The notes: generated from the sequence alone by a model not told the origin. Shown: positions 51,992-62,128, numbered from the stretch's first letter. The stretch: DNA of 64,000 bases from Shewanella sp. MBTL60-112-B2 (GCF_019655055.1 NZ_BPFA01000008.1:62001-126000), one strand, 5' to 3'. A program made the numbers and translations.

Positions 51992-52762
51992 TTAACGTTT
52001 CTTACGCGCCTTTATAAAGCTAATGTTATAAGTTAAAGGTAGGCCCTCTGGGGCTCGATTCAACTCTGCCTTAAGCTGCAAAGCTTGCCAATCTTTACGT
52101 CCTCTCAATGTGACTTGAGGCTGATTAGTACTCTGTTGTTGCTTAACAATTGATGCACCAACGCCTTTTATCGACAGTAGCAATGCCTTCAAGTCACTAA
52201 AGTAAACCGTGACGTCTAGGGTTTCACATAGTTCAAGCTGCCAATTGTCGTGGTTAAAGCAAGCGAGCAGCTCCTGTTCATCGATAAAACTATTCACCTT
52301 CAAGCCCAGCCCAACTAACTGCTTTAAGCTATCTTTTGTGACTATGCTCATATTGAACTCACCACCTTGGGTGAGCACTCTATTTGCTTCTCTTACGGCT
52401 TGCGGCAGATCTTGACACCATTGTAAGGCGACATTCGAGTAGATACTGTCTATAACACCGTCAGCAATAGGGAGGTGTTGAGCATCACCACAGATGGGCG
52501 CATGGGTGGGAAAGTGACCGCTCAGTGTTTTAAGCATGCCATCTGCAATATCGAGACAGTACACTTGCTTGACGCCTTCAAACTGGCAAAACTCCGTACC
52601 CGGCCCTGCTCCAATATCGAGCAAATGAGCACCTGGCGTCATCTGTGCTAGCAAATGCTTAGCCGTCTGCTGTTGCAGTACATCATAGCTGTGATAATGT
52701 TCTGCGGCTGCCGAGAAACGCTCTGCAACCTCTCGGCTAAGCTTATCTGATCCTGTATTCAC
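51992..52762 (-). CDS. bioC: Malonyl-ACP O-methyltransferase
   Basis: A 256-residue class I SAM methyltransferase. LLDIGAGPGTEF (near residue 45) is the SAM loop, and IYSNVALQWCQDLPQAVREANRVLTQGGEF is the usual BioC acidic-strand and helix region. It methylates malonyl-ACP to start pimelate chain synthesis. The start is GTG 52762 with TAGGA upstream; the ATG before it runs into a stop after two codons. Confidence 0.92.
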   Translation of the reverse strand: MNTGSDKLSREVAERFSAAAEHYHSYDVLQQQTAKHLLAQMTPGAHLLDIGAGPGTEFCQFEGVKQVYCLDIADGMLKTLSGHFPTHAPICGDAQHLPIADGVIDSIYSNVALQWCQDLPQAVREANRVLTQGGEFNMSIVTKDSLKQLVGLGLKVNSFIDEQELLACFNHDNWQLELCETLDVTVYFSDLKALLLSIKGVGASIVKQQQSTNQPQVTLRGRKDWQALQLKAELNRAPEGLPLTYNISFIKARKKR

Positions 52763-52836
52763 TGCATTGGATCCTAAACGATTAATTACGTTGATAGTTT
52801 AAGTTTAAAAATGATTAAAGTTGAGACTCACTCACA

Positions 52837-54030
52837 TTAGTCATCGTTTAATATCGTCGCCAACACATCCACTAAAGCTAAAATATCTCGCTGACAATGG
52901 TTAGCATTTAACGTTAGTCTTAGTCTTGCACTATCCTTAGCGACGGTCGGCGGCCTAATGGCTCCAAGCCAAAATCCATGTTCTTTTAACCTTTTAGCGA
53001 CCGCCATCGTCTTTGCCGAGCCTCCGAGCATAATAGGTTGAATAGCGGTTTGAGACTCAGTCAACTCAATTCCATTGGCTGCACAGGCCTCTCTAAAACA
53101 CGAAATATTCTCGGTGAGTTTTTCACGTAATTGAGGCTGCTCTCTTATCATGTTTATCGCCGCATATGCCGCCGCTGCACTCGCGGGTGATAAGGCCGTG
53201 GAATAGATATATTGGCGGGCGTTAGCCACTAAGAAGTCAACCAAGTCTTGGCTGCCTAGAATAGCCGCGCCTTGGCCACCCATAGCTTTACCGAAAGTCA
53301 CCAATTGCACATCAATTTTTATCTCAGCGGATAAATTAGAAGCCCCTAAACCATTCTCACCTATGACACCAAAACCATGAGCATCATCTACGATTAGCCA
53401 GCTGTTATTCTGCTGACAAAGTGCTGAAAGTTCAGCTAGTGGTGCAACATCGCCATCCATGCTGAACACGCTCTCGGTAATTAAAGCGCTAGGGTTAAAG
53501 CGCTCAAAATCTATTTTGGCGCTATTAATGTCGTTATGTGCAAATCGCTTAAGTTTAGCGCCGCTACCTTGAACGCCATCAATAACTGAAGCATGGATAA
53601 ACTTATCGGCTAGCACGATATCGCTTTCGTTAAAAAGCGTCTTCATCAGTGCCGTGTTAGCGCTAAAACCGGAACAAAACAACAGCGCAGCTTCATGGCC
53701 TGTTGCCTCACATAAAGCCTGCTCAAGTTGCAGATGTGCTTGCGTGTAGCCCACAACTAGTGGCGATGCAGTACTGCCCACCCCGTAATCTTTTGCCCCT
53801 TGATATAGGGCGTCAGCGATAATCGCAGAAGTAGATAACCCCAAATAGTCATTACTACTAAAATTAACATAAGGAAGCGCATCGACTTCGAAGTAATTTG
53901 ACTGACTAGGATCTAAAACAAGGTTAATTCGCTGTCTTAACAGCCCTTGCTCATCTAACGAGCGGTTTTTTGTCACTACTCGCGCGCTCAATGACTCTTT
54001 GACTGGATGGTTAACGGAAGTTTCTGACAT
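52837..54030 (-). CDS. bioF: 8-amino-7-oxononanoate synthase
   Basis: A 397-residue PLP enzyme of the alpha-oxoamine synthase family: YVNFSSNDYLGLS (near 50), GSTASPLVVGYTQAHLQLE, LIVDDAHGFGVIGENG and the PLP lysine in VTFGKAMGGQGAAILG (near 240). It condenses pimeloyl-ACP and L-alanine. There are about 25 extra N-terminal residues relative to E. coli BioF; a later start is possible but no better ribosome binding site is visible. Confidence 0.94.
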   Translation of the reverse strand: MSETSVNHPVKESLSARVVTKNRSLDEQGLLRQRINLVLDPSQSNYFEVDALPYVNFSSNDYLGLSTSAIIADALYQGAKDYGVGSTASPLVVGYTQAHLQLEQALCEATGHEAALLFCSGFSANTALMKTLFNESDIVLADKFIHASVIDGVQGSGAKLKRFAHNDINSAKIDFERFNPSALITESVFSMDGDVAPLAELSALCQQNNSWLIVDDAHGFGVIGENGLGASNLSAEIKIDVQLVTFGKAMGGQGAAILGSQDLVDFLVANARQYIYSTALSPASAAAAYAAINMIREQPQLREKLTENISCFREACAANGIELTESQTAIQPIMLGGSAKTMAVAKRLKEHGFWLGAIRPPTVAKDSARLRLTLNANHCQRDILALVDVLATILNDD

Positions 54031-54103
54031 TAAGCTTGCTCGATTTAAAAATTGAATTACCTAAGAAACCCGCTTCAATTTCAAGCAAGTCTGTCTTGTA
54101 CCC

Positions 54104-54144
54104 GTTTATCATCACATGAGAACACCTTGCACGAGATGATAAAC
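54104..54144. repeat. Perfect inverted repeat between bioB and bioF
   Basis: Arms 54104-54113 and 54135-54144 are exact 10-bp reverse complements with a 21-base loop. No T-run follows on the minus strand, so it is not a clear terminator. It sits in the 236-base gap between bioB and bioF and might be an operator or an RNA element tuning the two parts of the biotin operon. Confidence 0.6.
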
Positions 54145-54266
54145 TTGGAGGGCACTCTATAGTTCATTAATGTTGGCTTTATTTTAGTTCGTTTATAACG
54201 GTCTAATACCGTTGTTTATATAAACTATTTAGTTGTATTACTGTTCCGAAAGCAATTGATGCAATT

Positions 54267-55319
54267 TTACAGTGCACCCGCATCATAAAAAGCAGATTCT
54301 TTTTTGTCTTGTTGAGCGGCTGCTTTAGCGAGCATGGCTTCATCTTGTTCTTTCGTTGCTGCAACACCTTGCTCAGGATGTAAGCCTAACTTTTTAAATA
54401 ACGCCATATCATCATTTTCTTCAGGGTTTGGAGTCGTCAGCAGCTTACAACCATAAAAAATTGAATTCGCACCAGCAAAAAAGCACATTGCTTGCAGCTC
54501 TTCTGTCATATTTTCACGGCCCGCTGATAATCGAACTCGAGATTTAGGCATAGTAATTCGTGCAACCGCGATGGTGCGCACAAACTCTAATGGATCAAGG
54601 TCATCAAGCTTTTCGAATGGCGTACCTTCGACTTTCACCAACATATTAATAGGTACTGAATCTGGATGTTGTTCTAAATTAGCTAGTTGCTGAATGAGCC
54701 CCGCTCTATCAGTCGCTTTCTCGCCCATTCCAACTATACCACCCGAGCAAACTTTCATGCCAGAAGCTCGTACGTTCGTTAAGGTATCAAGGCGACTCTG
54801 GTAGGTGCGAGTAGTGATAACATCACCGTAATATTCAGGCGAAGTATCTAAGTTATGGTTGTAATAATCTAAGCCCGCGTCTGCTAGCGTATTGGCTTGG
54901 TCGGCTGACAACATACCTAAGGTCATGCAGGTTTCCATACCTAGCGCTTTAACTTCTTCAACCATGGTTTTCAGATACGGCATGTCACGTTCTTTAGGGT
55001 TGCGCCAAGCGGCTCCCATGCAAAAACGTGATGCTCCTGCCGCTTTTGCACTACGCGCTTCGGTCAATACGGTTTCCATCGCAAGCAACCGCTCTTTTTC
55101 AAGACCGGTATCATAGCGCGCACTTTGCGGACAATATTTACAGTCTTCAGGACAAGCTCCGGTTTTAATCGACAGTAAGCGACTGATCTGAACTTCGTTA
55201 GGATCAAACTCTTGGCGATGAATGCTATGCGCCTGAAATAGAAGATCGTTCATCGGCAGTGCAAATAAGGCTTCTATTTCTTCCCGCTTCCAGTTATTTC
55301 TTAGCTGTACGTCAGACAT
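54267..55319 (-). CDS. bioB: Biotin synthase
   Basis: A 350-residue radical SAM enzyme. [11 protein letters not shown] (near residue 57) binds the 4Fe-4S cluster; later motifs [45 protein letters not shown] and RLSAGRENM complete the family, with the conserved Arg that contacts the [2Fe-2S] sulfur donor cluster. It inserts sulfur into dethiobiotin. First of the leftward biotin genes, divergent from bioA. Confidence 0.97.
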   Translation of the reverse strand: MSDVQLRNNWKREEIEALFALPMNDLLFQAHSIHRQEFDPNEVQISRLLSIKTGACPEDCKYCPQSARYDTGLEKERLLAMETVLTEARSAKAAGASRFCMGAAWRNPKERDMPYLKTMVEEVKALGMETCMTLGMLSADQANTLADAGLDYYNHNLDTSPEYYGDVITTRTYQSRLDTLTNVRASGMKVCSGGIVGMGEKATDRAGLIQQLANLEQHPDSVPINMLVKVEGTPFEKLDDLDPLEFVRTIAVARITMPKSRVRLSAGRENMTEELQAMCFFAGANSIFYGCKLLTTPNPEENDDMALFKKLGLHPEQGVAATKEQDEAMLAKAAAQQDKKESAFYDAGAL

Positions 55320-55524
55320 CTTGTTCCCTTCTTAACTCACACATTTATCTAAAAATGCTATTTTTATCACGCTGTCACAAAGCGGGTTAACAACCCAGAT
55401 GTAAAACCAGCTTGGCACCTTCATAACCTGCTTGGTAAATCCATTTAAAAACAGAGGATTAACCATATTCAGCTAAGCGGTTTAGCAAATATTTATCTTG
55501 CTTAGGATACCTGCAAGCCGTAAC

Positions 55525-55557
55525 CTGTCAACGTAACATGAATCAAAAGGTTTACTA
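55525..55557 (+). promoter_or_regulatory. BirA-like operator
   Basis: Half-site CTGTCAACG (55525-55533, 6 of 9), fifteen bases, then GGTTTACTA (55549-55557, 8 of 9) against the gammaproteobacterial BirA site TTGTAAACC-N15-GGTTTACAA. It ends 11 bases before the bioA ATG, so BirA bound here would block bioA. It is about 200 bases from bioB, so control of bioB by this copy is less certain. Confidence 0.6.
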
Positions 55558-55568
55558 GCGGTCAATAT

Positions 55569-56909
55569 ATGAGCAAAGAGAATCAATCTAATACAGCAGG
55601 TATCGATCTTCAATTTGATAGAGACCATCTATGGCACCCCTACACTTCAATGGCCAATGCGCTTCCTGCCTATGGTGTTGTATCTGCCGAAGGTGTTGAA
55701 CTTCAATTAGAAGACGGGACAAAGCTCGTTGACGGTACCAGTTCATGGTGGGCTTGTGTTCATGGTTATAGTCATCCAAAAATCGTTGCAGCCATGCAGC
55801 AACAGACAGCACAATTGAGTCATGTGATGTTTGGCGGAATTACTCATCGCCCAGCGGTTGAACTTGCACGTCTACTTATCGAAATGACAAGCCCCAAATT
55901 GACTAAAGTTTTTTTAGCCGACTCGGGATCGATTGCGGTTGAAGTGGCGATGAAAATGGCGCTGCAATATTGGCAAGGTAAGGCTAAACCTAATAAACAA
56001 AAAATACTGACCATTAAGAATGGCTACCATGGTGATACTTTTGCAGCCATGAGTGTATGCGATCCTGAAGGCGGCATGCACACCATGTTTGGTGAACTGG
56101 TCACTAAACAGTTATTTGCCCCCGCCCCACAATCTTGTTTCGATGGTGACTTTGACCCAACAGAACTCAGCGAGATTTCCAACCTATTTGAAGATAATCA
56201 CCATCAGATCGCTGCATTGCTCGTTGAACCTATTATGCAAGGCGCTGGCGGGATGCGTTTCTACCACCCGGAATACTTAGCTTCGCTACGTAAGCTTTGT
56301 GATAAATATGACGTACTGCTTATTCTCGATGAAATCGCCACTGGCTTTGGCCGCACAGGCAAGCTATTCGCCTATGAACACAGCGGGATTGAGGCAGATA
56401 TTTTATGCCTAGGTAAAGCATTAACAGGAGGCTATATCTCCTTGGCCGCGACCTTATGTAGTAACGAAGTTGCCCAAGGGGTGAGTGATTCGCCAGCCGG
56501 TGTCTTTATGCATGGTCCGACCTTTATGGGTAACCCACTCGCATGCTCTGCGGCAATTGCCAGTTTAGAGCTGCTTCAAGAAAATCATTGGCAAGGTCAG
56601 GTTAACGCCATTGAATCTCAGCTCAAGCAGGAATTAACCGAAGCGATAGATTACCCAAATGTAACTGATGTTCGTATATTAGGCAGCGTTGGCGTACTTG
56701 AGATGAATGCGACCCTCAATACAGCCGAATTACAGCAACAGTTTGTCGATTTAGGTGTTTGGATAAGACCTTTTTCCAATCTTATCTATATCATGCCACC
56801 CTATTGCATAAGTTCTTCGCAGTTAAGTAAATTAACTAACGCGATGAAAACTGTGGCAAAACAGATCAACTTACCCGATGATAACAGTGCTTTTATCAGT
56901 CATGGTTAA
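55569..56909 (+). CDS. bioA: Adenosylmethionine-8-amino-7-oxononanoate aminotransferase
   Basis: A 446-residue class III aminotransferase: HLWHPYTSM, TSSWWACVHGYSHP (the SAM-recognising region), ILTIKNGYHGDTFAAMSVCDPEGGMH, LLILDEIATGFGRTGKLFA and the PLP lysine in LGKALTGGYISLA (near 280). It makes DAPA from KAPA with SAM as amino donor. It is divergent from bioB, with a BirA-like operator just ahead. Confidence 0.96.
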   Translation: MSKENQSNTAGIDLQFDRDHLWHPYTSMANALPAYGVVSAEGVELQLEDGTKLVDGTSSWWACVHGYSHPKIVAAMQQQTAQLSHVMFGGITHRPAVELARLLIEMTSPKLTKVFLADSGSIAVEVAMKMALQYWQGKAKPNKQKILTIKNGYHGDTFAAMSVCDPEGGMHTMFGELVTKQLFAPAPQSCFDGDFDPTELSEISNLFEDNHHQIAALLVEPIMQGAGGMRFYHPEYLASLRKLCDKYDVLLILDEIATGFGRTGKLFAYEHSGIEADILCLGKALTGGYISLAATLCSNEVAQGVSDSPAGVFMHGPTFMGNPLACSAAIASLELLQENHWQGQVNAIESQLKQELTEAIDYPNVTDVRILGSVGVLEMNATLNTAELQQQFVDLGVWIRPFSNLIYIMPPYCISSSQLSKLTNAMKTVAKQINLPDDNSAFISHG

Positions 56910-57334
56910 TTAGTAAAGGCATCTGTTTTTTGCACTGTACTTTATTTCTCTGTCCGGCCCATTGTCGCTAAAACTTGCCGAGGTCGGACAGCTATTCTTC
57001 ACCACTCAATCCCCATTCACGTTATTACTCGCTTTACTCTTTGCCTACTCTCTATGTCAGTTCGTTAGACGGTATCCTTTGTTCTGTGCCACAAACCACT
57101 GAAAATTAAATATGCAGCGCTGCACTAGGTGGAAATTTATACCAGAAATGTCTAACCCTAGAGCGTATCTAGGTCTGTCGGTTAACTCCCCACCTTAGAT
57201 TTGGCTATAAAATGTGATTTTTTTATGATATTTCGTTTAATTTAGCCCTGAATGATAAAAATCGATAAAATAAATTGAAAAGTATTGCTATACTTGCGCG
57301 GAATTTTAGAACGTAACTCCAATAGAGTAGAAAA
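56910..57334. other. Intergenic region between bioA and fusA2
   Basis: A weak stem (CTGTCCG 56950-56956 with CGGACAG 56985-56991, 28-base loop) lies after bioA. Near the end, TGCTATACT (57286-57294) looks like an extended -10 element for the EF-G gene, with no clear -35. A 16-codon frame at about 57148 has no conserved character. No gene called. Confidence 0.5.
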
Positions 57335-59419
57335 ATGACTGATTTATCAAAGTACAGAAACATTGGTATCTTTGCTCACGTTGACGCGGGTAAAACTACT
57401 ACAACTGAGCGTATCCTAAAGCTTACTGGTAAAATCCATAAGCTAGGTGAAGTGCATGACGGCGAATCAACAACTGACTTCATGGAACAGGAAGCTGAGC
57501 GTGGTATTACCATTCAGTCTGCTGCTGTTAGTTGTTTCTGGAAAGATCACCGTTTCAACGTTATCGACACCCCTGGTCACGTTGACTTTACAGTAGAAGT
57601 TTACCGTTCTCTTAAAGTTCTTGATGGCGGTATCGGTGTATTCTGTGGTTCTGGTGGTGTTGAACCACAATCAGAAACTAACTGGCGTTATGCTAACGAA
57701 TCTGAAGTTGCACGTATCATTTTCGTAAACAAGTTAGACCGTATGGGTGCTGACTTCCTACGCGTTGTTAAGCAAACTAAAGACGTACTAGCTGCTAACC
57801 CACTAGTTATGGTTCTTCCTATCGGTATTGAAGATGAGTTCAGTGGTGTTGTTGACCTACTAACTCGTAAAGCATACGTTTGGGATGATACTGGCGAAGC
57901 AGAAAACTACACAGTAACTGACGTTCCTGCTGACATGGTTGACCAAGTTGAAGAATACCGTGAAATGCTAATCGAGACAGCTGTTGAGATGGACGACGAC
58001 CTAATGGAATCTTACATGGAAGGCGAAGAGCCATCTATGGAAGACATTAAGCGTTGTATCCGTGCCGGTACTCGTGACATGACTTTCTTCCCAACATACT
58101 GTGGTTCTGCTTTCAAGAACAAAGGTATGCAGCTTCTTCTTGACGCTGTTGTTGATTACCTACCAAACCCAGTTGAAGTTGATCCACAACCTCTTACTGA
58201 CGAAGAAGGTAACGAGACTGGTGAAGTTGCTCTAGTTTCTATCGACGAGCCACTAAAAGCACTAGCATTCAAAATCATGGATGACCGTTTCGGTGCACTA
58301 ACATTCGTACGTATCTACTCAGGTCAGCTACGTAAAGGCGACACGATTCTTAACAGTGCAACTGGTAAGACTGAACGTATCGGCCGTATGTGTGAAATGC
58401 AAGCTGATGAGCGTAACGAACTTGATTACGCACAAGCTGGTGACATCATCGCGATCGTTGGTATGAAGAACGTGCAAACTGGTCACACTCTATGTGATGT
58501 TAAGCACCCTTGTACTCTTGAAGCAATGGTATTCCCAGAGCCAGTTATCTCTATCGCAGTAGCGCCAAAAGATAAAGGCGGTTCTGAGAAAATGGGTATC
58601 GCTATCGGTAAAATGATTGCAGAAGATCCATCTTTCCGCGTAGAAACTGACGAAGACTCAGGTGAAACTATCCTTAAAGGTATGGGTGAGCTTCACCTAG
58701 ACATTAAGGTAGACATCCTTAAGCGTACATACGGCGTTGAGCTAATTGTAGGTGAGCCTCAAGTTGCATACCGTGAAACTATTACTCGTGAAATCGAAGA
58801 TAGCTACACGCACAAGAAGCAATCTGGTGGTTCTGGTCAGTTCGGTAAGATCGACTACGTTATCCGTCCAGGTGAAGCTAACACTGGCCTAACGTTCAAA
58901 TCTTCTGTTGTTGGTGGTAACGTTCCTAAGGAATTCTGGCCAGCAGTTGAGAAAGGTTTCGCTAGCATGATGAACACCGGTACTGTTGCTGGTTTCCCTG
59001 TGTTAGACGTTGAATTCGAACTTAAAGATGGTGCTTTCCACGCAGTTGACTCGTCAGCTATCGCGTTCGAAATCGCAGCTAAAGGCGCATTCCGTCAATC
59101 TATGCCAAAAGCTGGCGCACAACTTCTTGAGCCTATCATGAACGTTGACGTATTCAGCCCAGATGACAACGTTGGTGACGTAATTGGTGACCTTAACCGT
59201 CGTCGTGGTATGATCAAAGACCAAAACGCTGGTGTTACTGGTGTTCGTATTAAGGCTGACGTACCGCTTTCAGAAATGTTCGGTTACATCGGTTCACTAC
59301 GTACTATGACTTCTGGTCGTGGCCAATTCTCTATGGAATTCGCTCACTACAGCCAGTGTCCAAACAGTGTTTCTGAGAAAGTTATCGCTGACGTTAAAGA
59401 AAGAAACGCTAAGAAGTAA
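57335..59419 (+). CDS. fusA2: Elongation factor G, second paralogue
   Basis: A 694-residue translational GTPase with all G motifs: [15 protein letters not shown] (G1), RGITIQSAA (G2), DTPGHVDF (G3), NKLD (G4) and GSAF (G5). Domains II-V follow, including [20 protein letters not shown] and [19 protein letters not shown]. It differs from the classical fusA product throughout (for example [13 protein letters not shown] without the insertion) and is not in an rpsL-rpsG-tuf context, so it is a second EF-G. Codon use is strongly restricted, as in highly expressed genes. Whether it acts in translocation or ribosome recycling cannot be told here. Confidence 0.93.
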   Translation: MTDLSKYRNIGIFAHVDAGKTTTTERILKLTGKIHKLGEVHDGESTTDFMEQEAERGITIQSAAVSCFWKDHRFNVIDTPGHVDFTVEVYRSLKVLDGGIGVFCGSGGVEPQSETNWRYANESEVARIIFVNKLDRMGADFLRVVKQTKDVLAANPLVMVLPIGIEDEFSGVVDLLTRKAYVWDDTGEAENYTVTDVPADMVDQVEEYREMLIETAVEMDDDLMESYMEGEEPSMEDIKRCIRAGTRDMTFFPTYCGSAFKNKGMQLLLDAVVDYLPNPVEVDPQPLTDEEGNETGEVALVSIDEPLKALAFKIMDDRFGALTFVRIYSGQLRKGDTILNSATGKTERIGRMCEMQADERNELDYAQAGDIIAIVGMKNVQTGHTLCDVKHPCTLEAMVFPEPVISIAVAPKDKGGSEKMGIAIGKMIAEDPSFRVETDEDSGETILKGMGELHLDIKVDILKRTYGVELIVGEPQVAYRETITREIEDSYTHKKQSGGSGQFGKIDYVIRPGEANTGLTFKSSVVGGNVPKEFWPAVEKGFASMMNTGTVAGFPVLDVEFELKDGAFHAVDSSAIAFEIAAKGAFRQSMPKAGAQLLEPIMNVDVFSPDDNVGDVIGDLNRRRGMIKDQNAGVTGVRIKADVPLSEMFGYIGSLRTMTSGRGQFSMEFAHYSQCPNSVSEKVIADVKERNAKK

Positions 59420-59461
59420 CTATTAATTTAGTTATGACTCTTTAGAGTTTTAAGCTTTAAC

Positions 59462-59496
59462 AAAAAGCCTATAGATGCAAATCTATAGGCTTTTTT
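59462..59496 (+). terminator. Intrinsic terminator of fusA2
   Basis: Arms AAAAAGCCTATAGAT (59462-59476) and ATCTATAGGCTTTTT (59481-59495) form a perfect 15-bp stem with a 4-base loop and a T-run. Confidence 0.93.
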
Positions 59497-59593
59497 ATTA
59501 CCTTTTTCCTCGTAAAAAATAAGAGAAACCAAGGTTGCTAGCGACTCTGTAAAAGAGAGTAATGCCAATCAGTAAGTATGAAAGTCACTCTGT

Positions 59594-60058
59594 TCAGGCG
59601 TGGGGCTCAAAAATATTGGCCATCCTGATAATGCTTTTTAATGGTACGCGATGTTTATTTCTATCCGCACATAGCAGCTGATGCTGTTTATCTTTTGGCT
59701 CACCTATCTGCTGGATCTGTACGAAATAGCCTTCTGCCTTTGCTGCAGCACAATAATCCTCAAATTCCCATTGCGCCATGTTGGTATTGTCACAAATAAC
59801 CAAGGGGATTTTATTTGCTATTGCATGAATAAACCGCGTTAAGTTTAACTGGTGGAACTTAGATAAGTCTTTCGCATTAAACGAGTACTTTCCATCTTGA
59901 TAGAAAAACTCATCAGTTGAACAAACCTTAAATTGCTCGTGGTCACTATCACTTCTTGGTAAAGCATTGACGAATTCCTCTACCCAGTAACTCTTCCCAC
60001 TACCTGGTAAGCCACGCATGATAATGGCCGTACCATTGTAATTAGACTCGTGTTTCAT
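59594..60058 (-). CDS. P-loop kinase-like AAA_33 protein
   Basis: A 154-residue nucleotide-binding protein: Walker A MRGLPGSGKSYW (near residue 15), CSTDEFF with the acidic pair near 47, ICDNTNMAQWEFEDY and a lid with NKHRVPLKSI. The pattern is that of small polynucleotide- or nucleoside-kinase-like proteins (AAA_33; similar to the N4BP2 N-terminal domain). The substrate may be RNA ends, nucleotides or a small molecule. Lies between fusA2 and cobB; no operon is evident. Confidence 0.78.
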   Translation of the reverse strand: MKHESNYNGTAIIMRGLPGSGKSYWVEEFVNALPRSDSDHEQFKVCSTDEFFYQDGKYSFNAKDLSKFHQLNLTRFIHAIANKIPLVICDNTNMAQWEFEDYCAAAKAEGYFVQIQQIGEPKDKQHQLLCADRNKHRVPLKSIIRMANIFEPHA

Positions 60059-60120
60059 CTATTTATCCCCTATGACAACTCGTTGTTAAGAAGGTCAGTC
60101 ACTATTACGACCCTAAGCCA

Positions 60121-60846
60121 TTACCCTATATTATTGACGATTTTGCCGTTAAGAATATCATCAACAAGTTTTGGAACGACTTCGCTAGCCCTTCCCTCTA
60201 AATGATATTGAAACTGGCTGTGGCGATCCGCAGGCATCAAATTGACTTCTACGGTTTGAGCACCGTGATGATTTGCAGTATCGACAAAACCTGCTGCAGG
60301 ATAAACAGTTCCTGATGTTCCTATAGCAATAAACAGATCGCAAGTATCCAGCGCATGCTGAATTCTATCGAGACCGAAAGGCATTTCTCCAAACCACACA
60401 ACATGAGGCCTTAATCTTTGTGCTGGGATACAGCATGTACAAGTATGTTCCGGTCCAAAAGCTTCTCTTAGAATAAAAGTTTGCTGAGAACGTGGGCAAC
60501 GGCCTTTTGATAATTCACCATGCATATGCAACAAACGTCTAGAGCCTGCTCTTTCATGTAAGTCATCAATGTTTTGAGTAACAACCAACAGCTTGCCATC
60601 AAACTCTTGTTCAAGTTTCGCCAATGCAACATGGCCTGCGTTGGGTTCAATTGACCCATTATGAAACTGCTTCCAACGGTCGTTATAGAAACGCTCAACC
60701 AATAAAGGGTTACTGGCATAACCTTCAGGAGTCGCAACCTCTTCGATTTTATGCTCCTCCCACAGCCCGTCTTGATCTCTAAAAGTACGTAACCCAGATT
60801 CTGCTGAGATCCCTGCCCCGGTCAAAATTACAATCTGCTGGTACAT
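60121..60846 (-). CDS. cobB: NAD-dependent protein deacylase CobB (sirtuin)
   Basis: A 241-residue class III sirtuin: ILTGAGISAESGLRTFRDQDGLWEEHKIEEVATPEGY, VTQNIDDLHERAGS, the catalytic His in LLHMHGELSKG, and RPHVVWFGEMPFG. The Y-x-x-R of FYNDRW lies at the position associated with acidic acyl-lysine recognition (desuccinylase activity) in the SIRT5/CobB class. The partial zinc knuckle (GRCPRSQ...CTCC) matches E. coli CobB. The start is ATG 60846 with AAGGA upstream. Confidence 0.93.
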   Translation of the reverse strand: MYQQIVILTGAGISAESGLRTFRDQDGLWEEHKIEEVATPEGYASNPLLVERFYNDRWKQFHNGSIEPNAGHVALAKLEQEFDGKLLVVTQNIDDLHERAGSRRLLHMHGELSKGRCPRSQQTFILREAFGPEHTCTCCIPAQRLRPHVVWFGEMPFGLDRIQHALDTCDLFIAIGTSGTVYPAAGFVDTANHHGAQTVEVNLMPADRHSQFQYHLEGRASEVVPKLVDDILNGKIVNNIG

Positions 60847-61030
60847 CAACTGTCCTTTTTATTTGTCTTTTATTTATCTCAATAATTATTTTGCCTTCTT
60901 ATAGGCGAACATGACATTAGGCGTTAGTATAAATGGGCAATAACAATACAAAATGTATGCTTAAATTGCTTGTTTTATATCTAGTTAATGGCTTTTATTT
61001 ACTTAAGATGCTTTATTGCAAGATCAAAGG

Positions 61031-61059
61031 TTTAAGTTTTCAACTTGTACACATATAAT
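61031..61059 (+). promoter_or_regulatory. Likely sigma-70 promoter of fur
   Basis: TTTAAG (61031-61036) and a perfect TATAAT (61054-61059) are 17 bases apart, 66 bases upstream of the fur ATG. No Fur box is evident over it. Confidence 0.55.
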
Positions 61060-61125
61060 GGATACAATCCCCACAAATGAACTGATTAACTTATAGCTAA
61101 TCGTTCTGCAATCAAGAGACCAATA

Positions 61126-61557
61126 ATGACAGATGGAAATCAAGCACTAAAGAAAGCGGGTTTGAAAGTGACCTTACCACGAGTCAAAATTTTAGAATTG
61201 ATGCAAGCGCCGGAAAATCAACACATCAGTGCTGAGGATCTCTATAAGAAATTACTCGACTTGGGGGAAGAGATTGGTCTAGCAACCGTATATCGTGTTC
61301 TTAACCAATTCGATGATGCGGGCATTGTGACTCGTCATCATTTTGAGAGCGGCAAAGCCGTTTTTGAACTTGCAACACAGCATCACCATGACCACCTAGT
61401 TTGTTTGTCTTGTGGCAAAGTCATCGAGTTTTCAGATGAAATGATTGAACGTCGTCAAGATGAGATAGCTATGAAGCACAACATTAAACTGACAAATCAC
61501 AGTTTATATCTGTATGGTGTTTGCACTAACGATGAGTGTGACCACGGCGTTGCTTAA
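61126..61557 (+). CDS. fur: Ferric uptake regulator Fur
   Basis: A 143-residue Fur: winged helix in the first 80 residues (KVTLPRVKILELMQ, GLATVYRVLNQFDDAGIV), metal-sensing HHHDHLVCLSCGKVIEF with the structural zinc cysteines C-x2-C near 93-96, and the C-terminal CTNDECDHG pair. With Fe2+ it represses iron uptake genes. It is monocistronic, with a strong terminator 18 bases later. Confidence 0.97.
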   Translation: MTDGNQALKKAGLKVTLPRVKILELMQAPENQHISAEDLYKKLLDLGEEIGLATVYRVLNQFDDAGIVTRHHFESGKAVFELATQHHHDHLVCLSCGKVIEFSDEMIERRQDEIAMKHNIKLTNHSLYLYGVCTNDECDHGVA

Positions 61558-61574
61558 CAGCATTCGCTGCCATA

Positions 61575-61600
61575 AAAAAACCAGCTAAGGCTGGTTTTTT
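61575..61600 (+). terminator. Intrinsic terminator of fur, bidirectional
   Basis: Arms AAAAAACCAGC (61575-61585) and GCTGGTTTTTT (61590-61600) form an 11-bp stem with a 4-base loop. It also serves the convergent GNAT gene. Confidence 0.92.
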
Positions 61601-61627
61601 TGTATCTATTACTTCGCGTTTATGTGC

Positions 61628-62128
61628 CTACAGCACCTTATGGAATACATTCACTTTATGGCCCATAAACTTGGCACGATTTCGTTCATGCATACCGATT
61701 TTACGTGCAACGCCTTCCGAGCCTTTATTACCAAGCAAAATTAGCGCGATTGCCTCATTAATATCGTAATCTTTAAAACGCTCGAGTGCAGCTAACCCAG
61801 CCTCACAACCTATGCCCTGTCCCCAATATTGAGGTAAATATCGGTAACCCAGCTCAACTTCATTAAACTCTGTAATAAATGTCGGCCCACAAAAACCAAT
61901 CACTTCACCGTCGGCTTTATGCTCTACAGCCCATCGACCATAGCCTCTTTCTTGATAACTTTTGCTGATGACATTTTCAAAGATCTGCTCAGCCTGGGCT
62001 ATTGACGTCATTGGCTCGCCTGGAATAAAAGTTAAGACCTCAGGAATACTGTTCAACAAAAAGATAGCTCTGATATCTTTAGGCTCGAAATGACGCAAGA
62101 TCAGCCTGTCAGTCTCGGTAATAATCAC
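61628..62128 (-). CDS. GNAT acetyltransferase (RimJ/RimL-like)
   Basis: A 166-residue acetyltransf_3 protein: TETDRLILRHFEPKD at the N-terminus, VIGFCGPTFITEFNEVELGYRYLPQYWGQGIGCEAGLAALE, with the Q/R-x-x-G-x-G acetyl-CoA loop YWGQGIGCE, and KIGMHERNRAKFMGHKVNVF at the C-terminus, the normal order for the family. Acetylates a protein N-terminus or small molecule; substrate unknown. Convergent with fur. Confidence 0.87.
   Translation of the reverse strand: MIITETDRLILRHFEPKDIRAIFLLNSIPEVLTFIPGEPMTSIAQAEQIFENVISKSYQERGYGRWAVEHKADGEVIGFCGPTFITEFNEVELGYRYLPQYWGQGIGCEAGLAALERFKDYDINEAIALILLGNKGSEGVARKIGMHERNRAKFMGHKVNVFHKVL

Noticed and set aside
55361..55393. Second BirA-like site near bioB (GGTTAACAA)
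   Set aside because: The partner half-site 15 bases away matches poorly on either strand.
57148..57198. 16-residue frame in the bioA-fusA2 gap
   Set aside because: No conserved character; the upstream AGGTGG is too far from the ATG.
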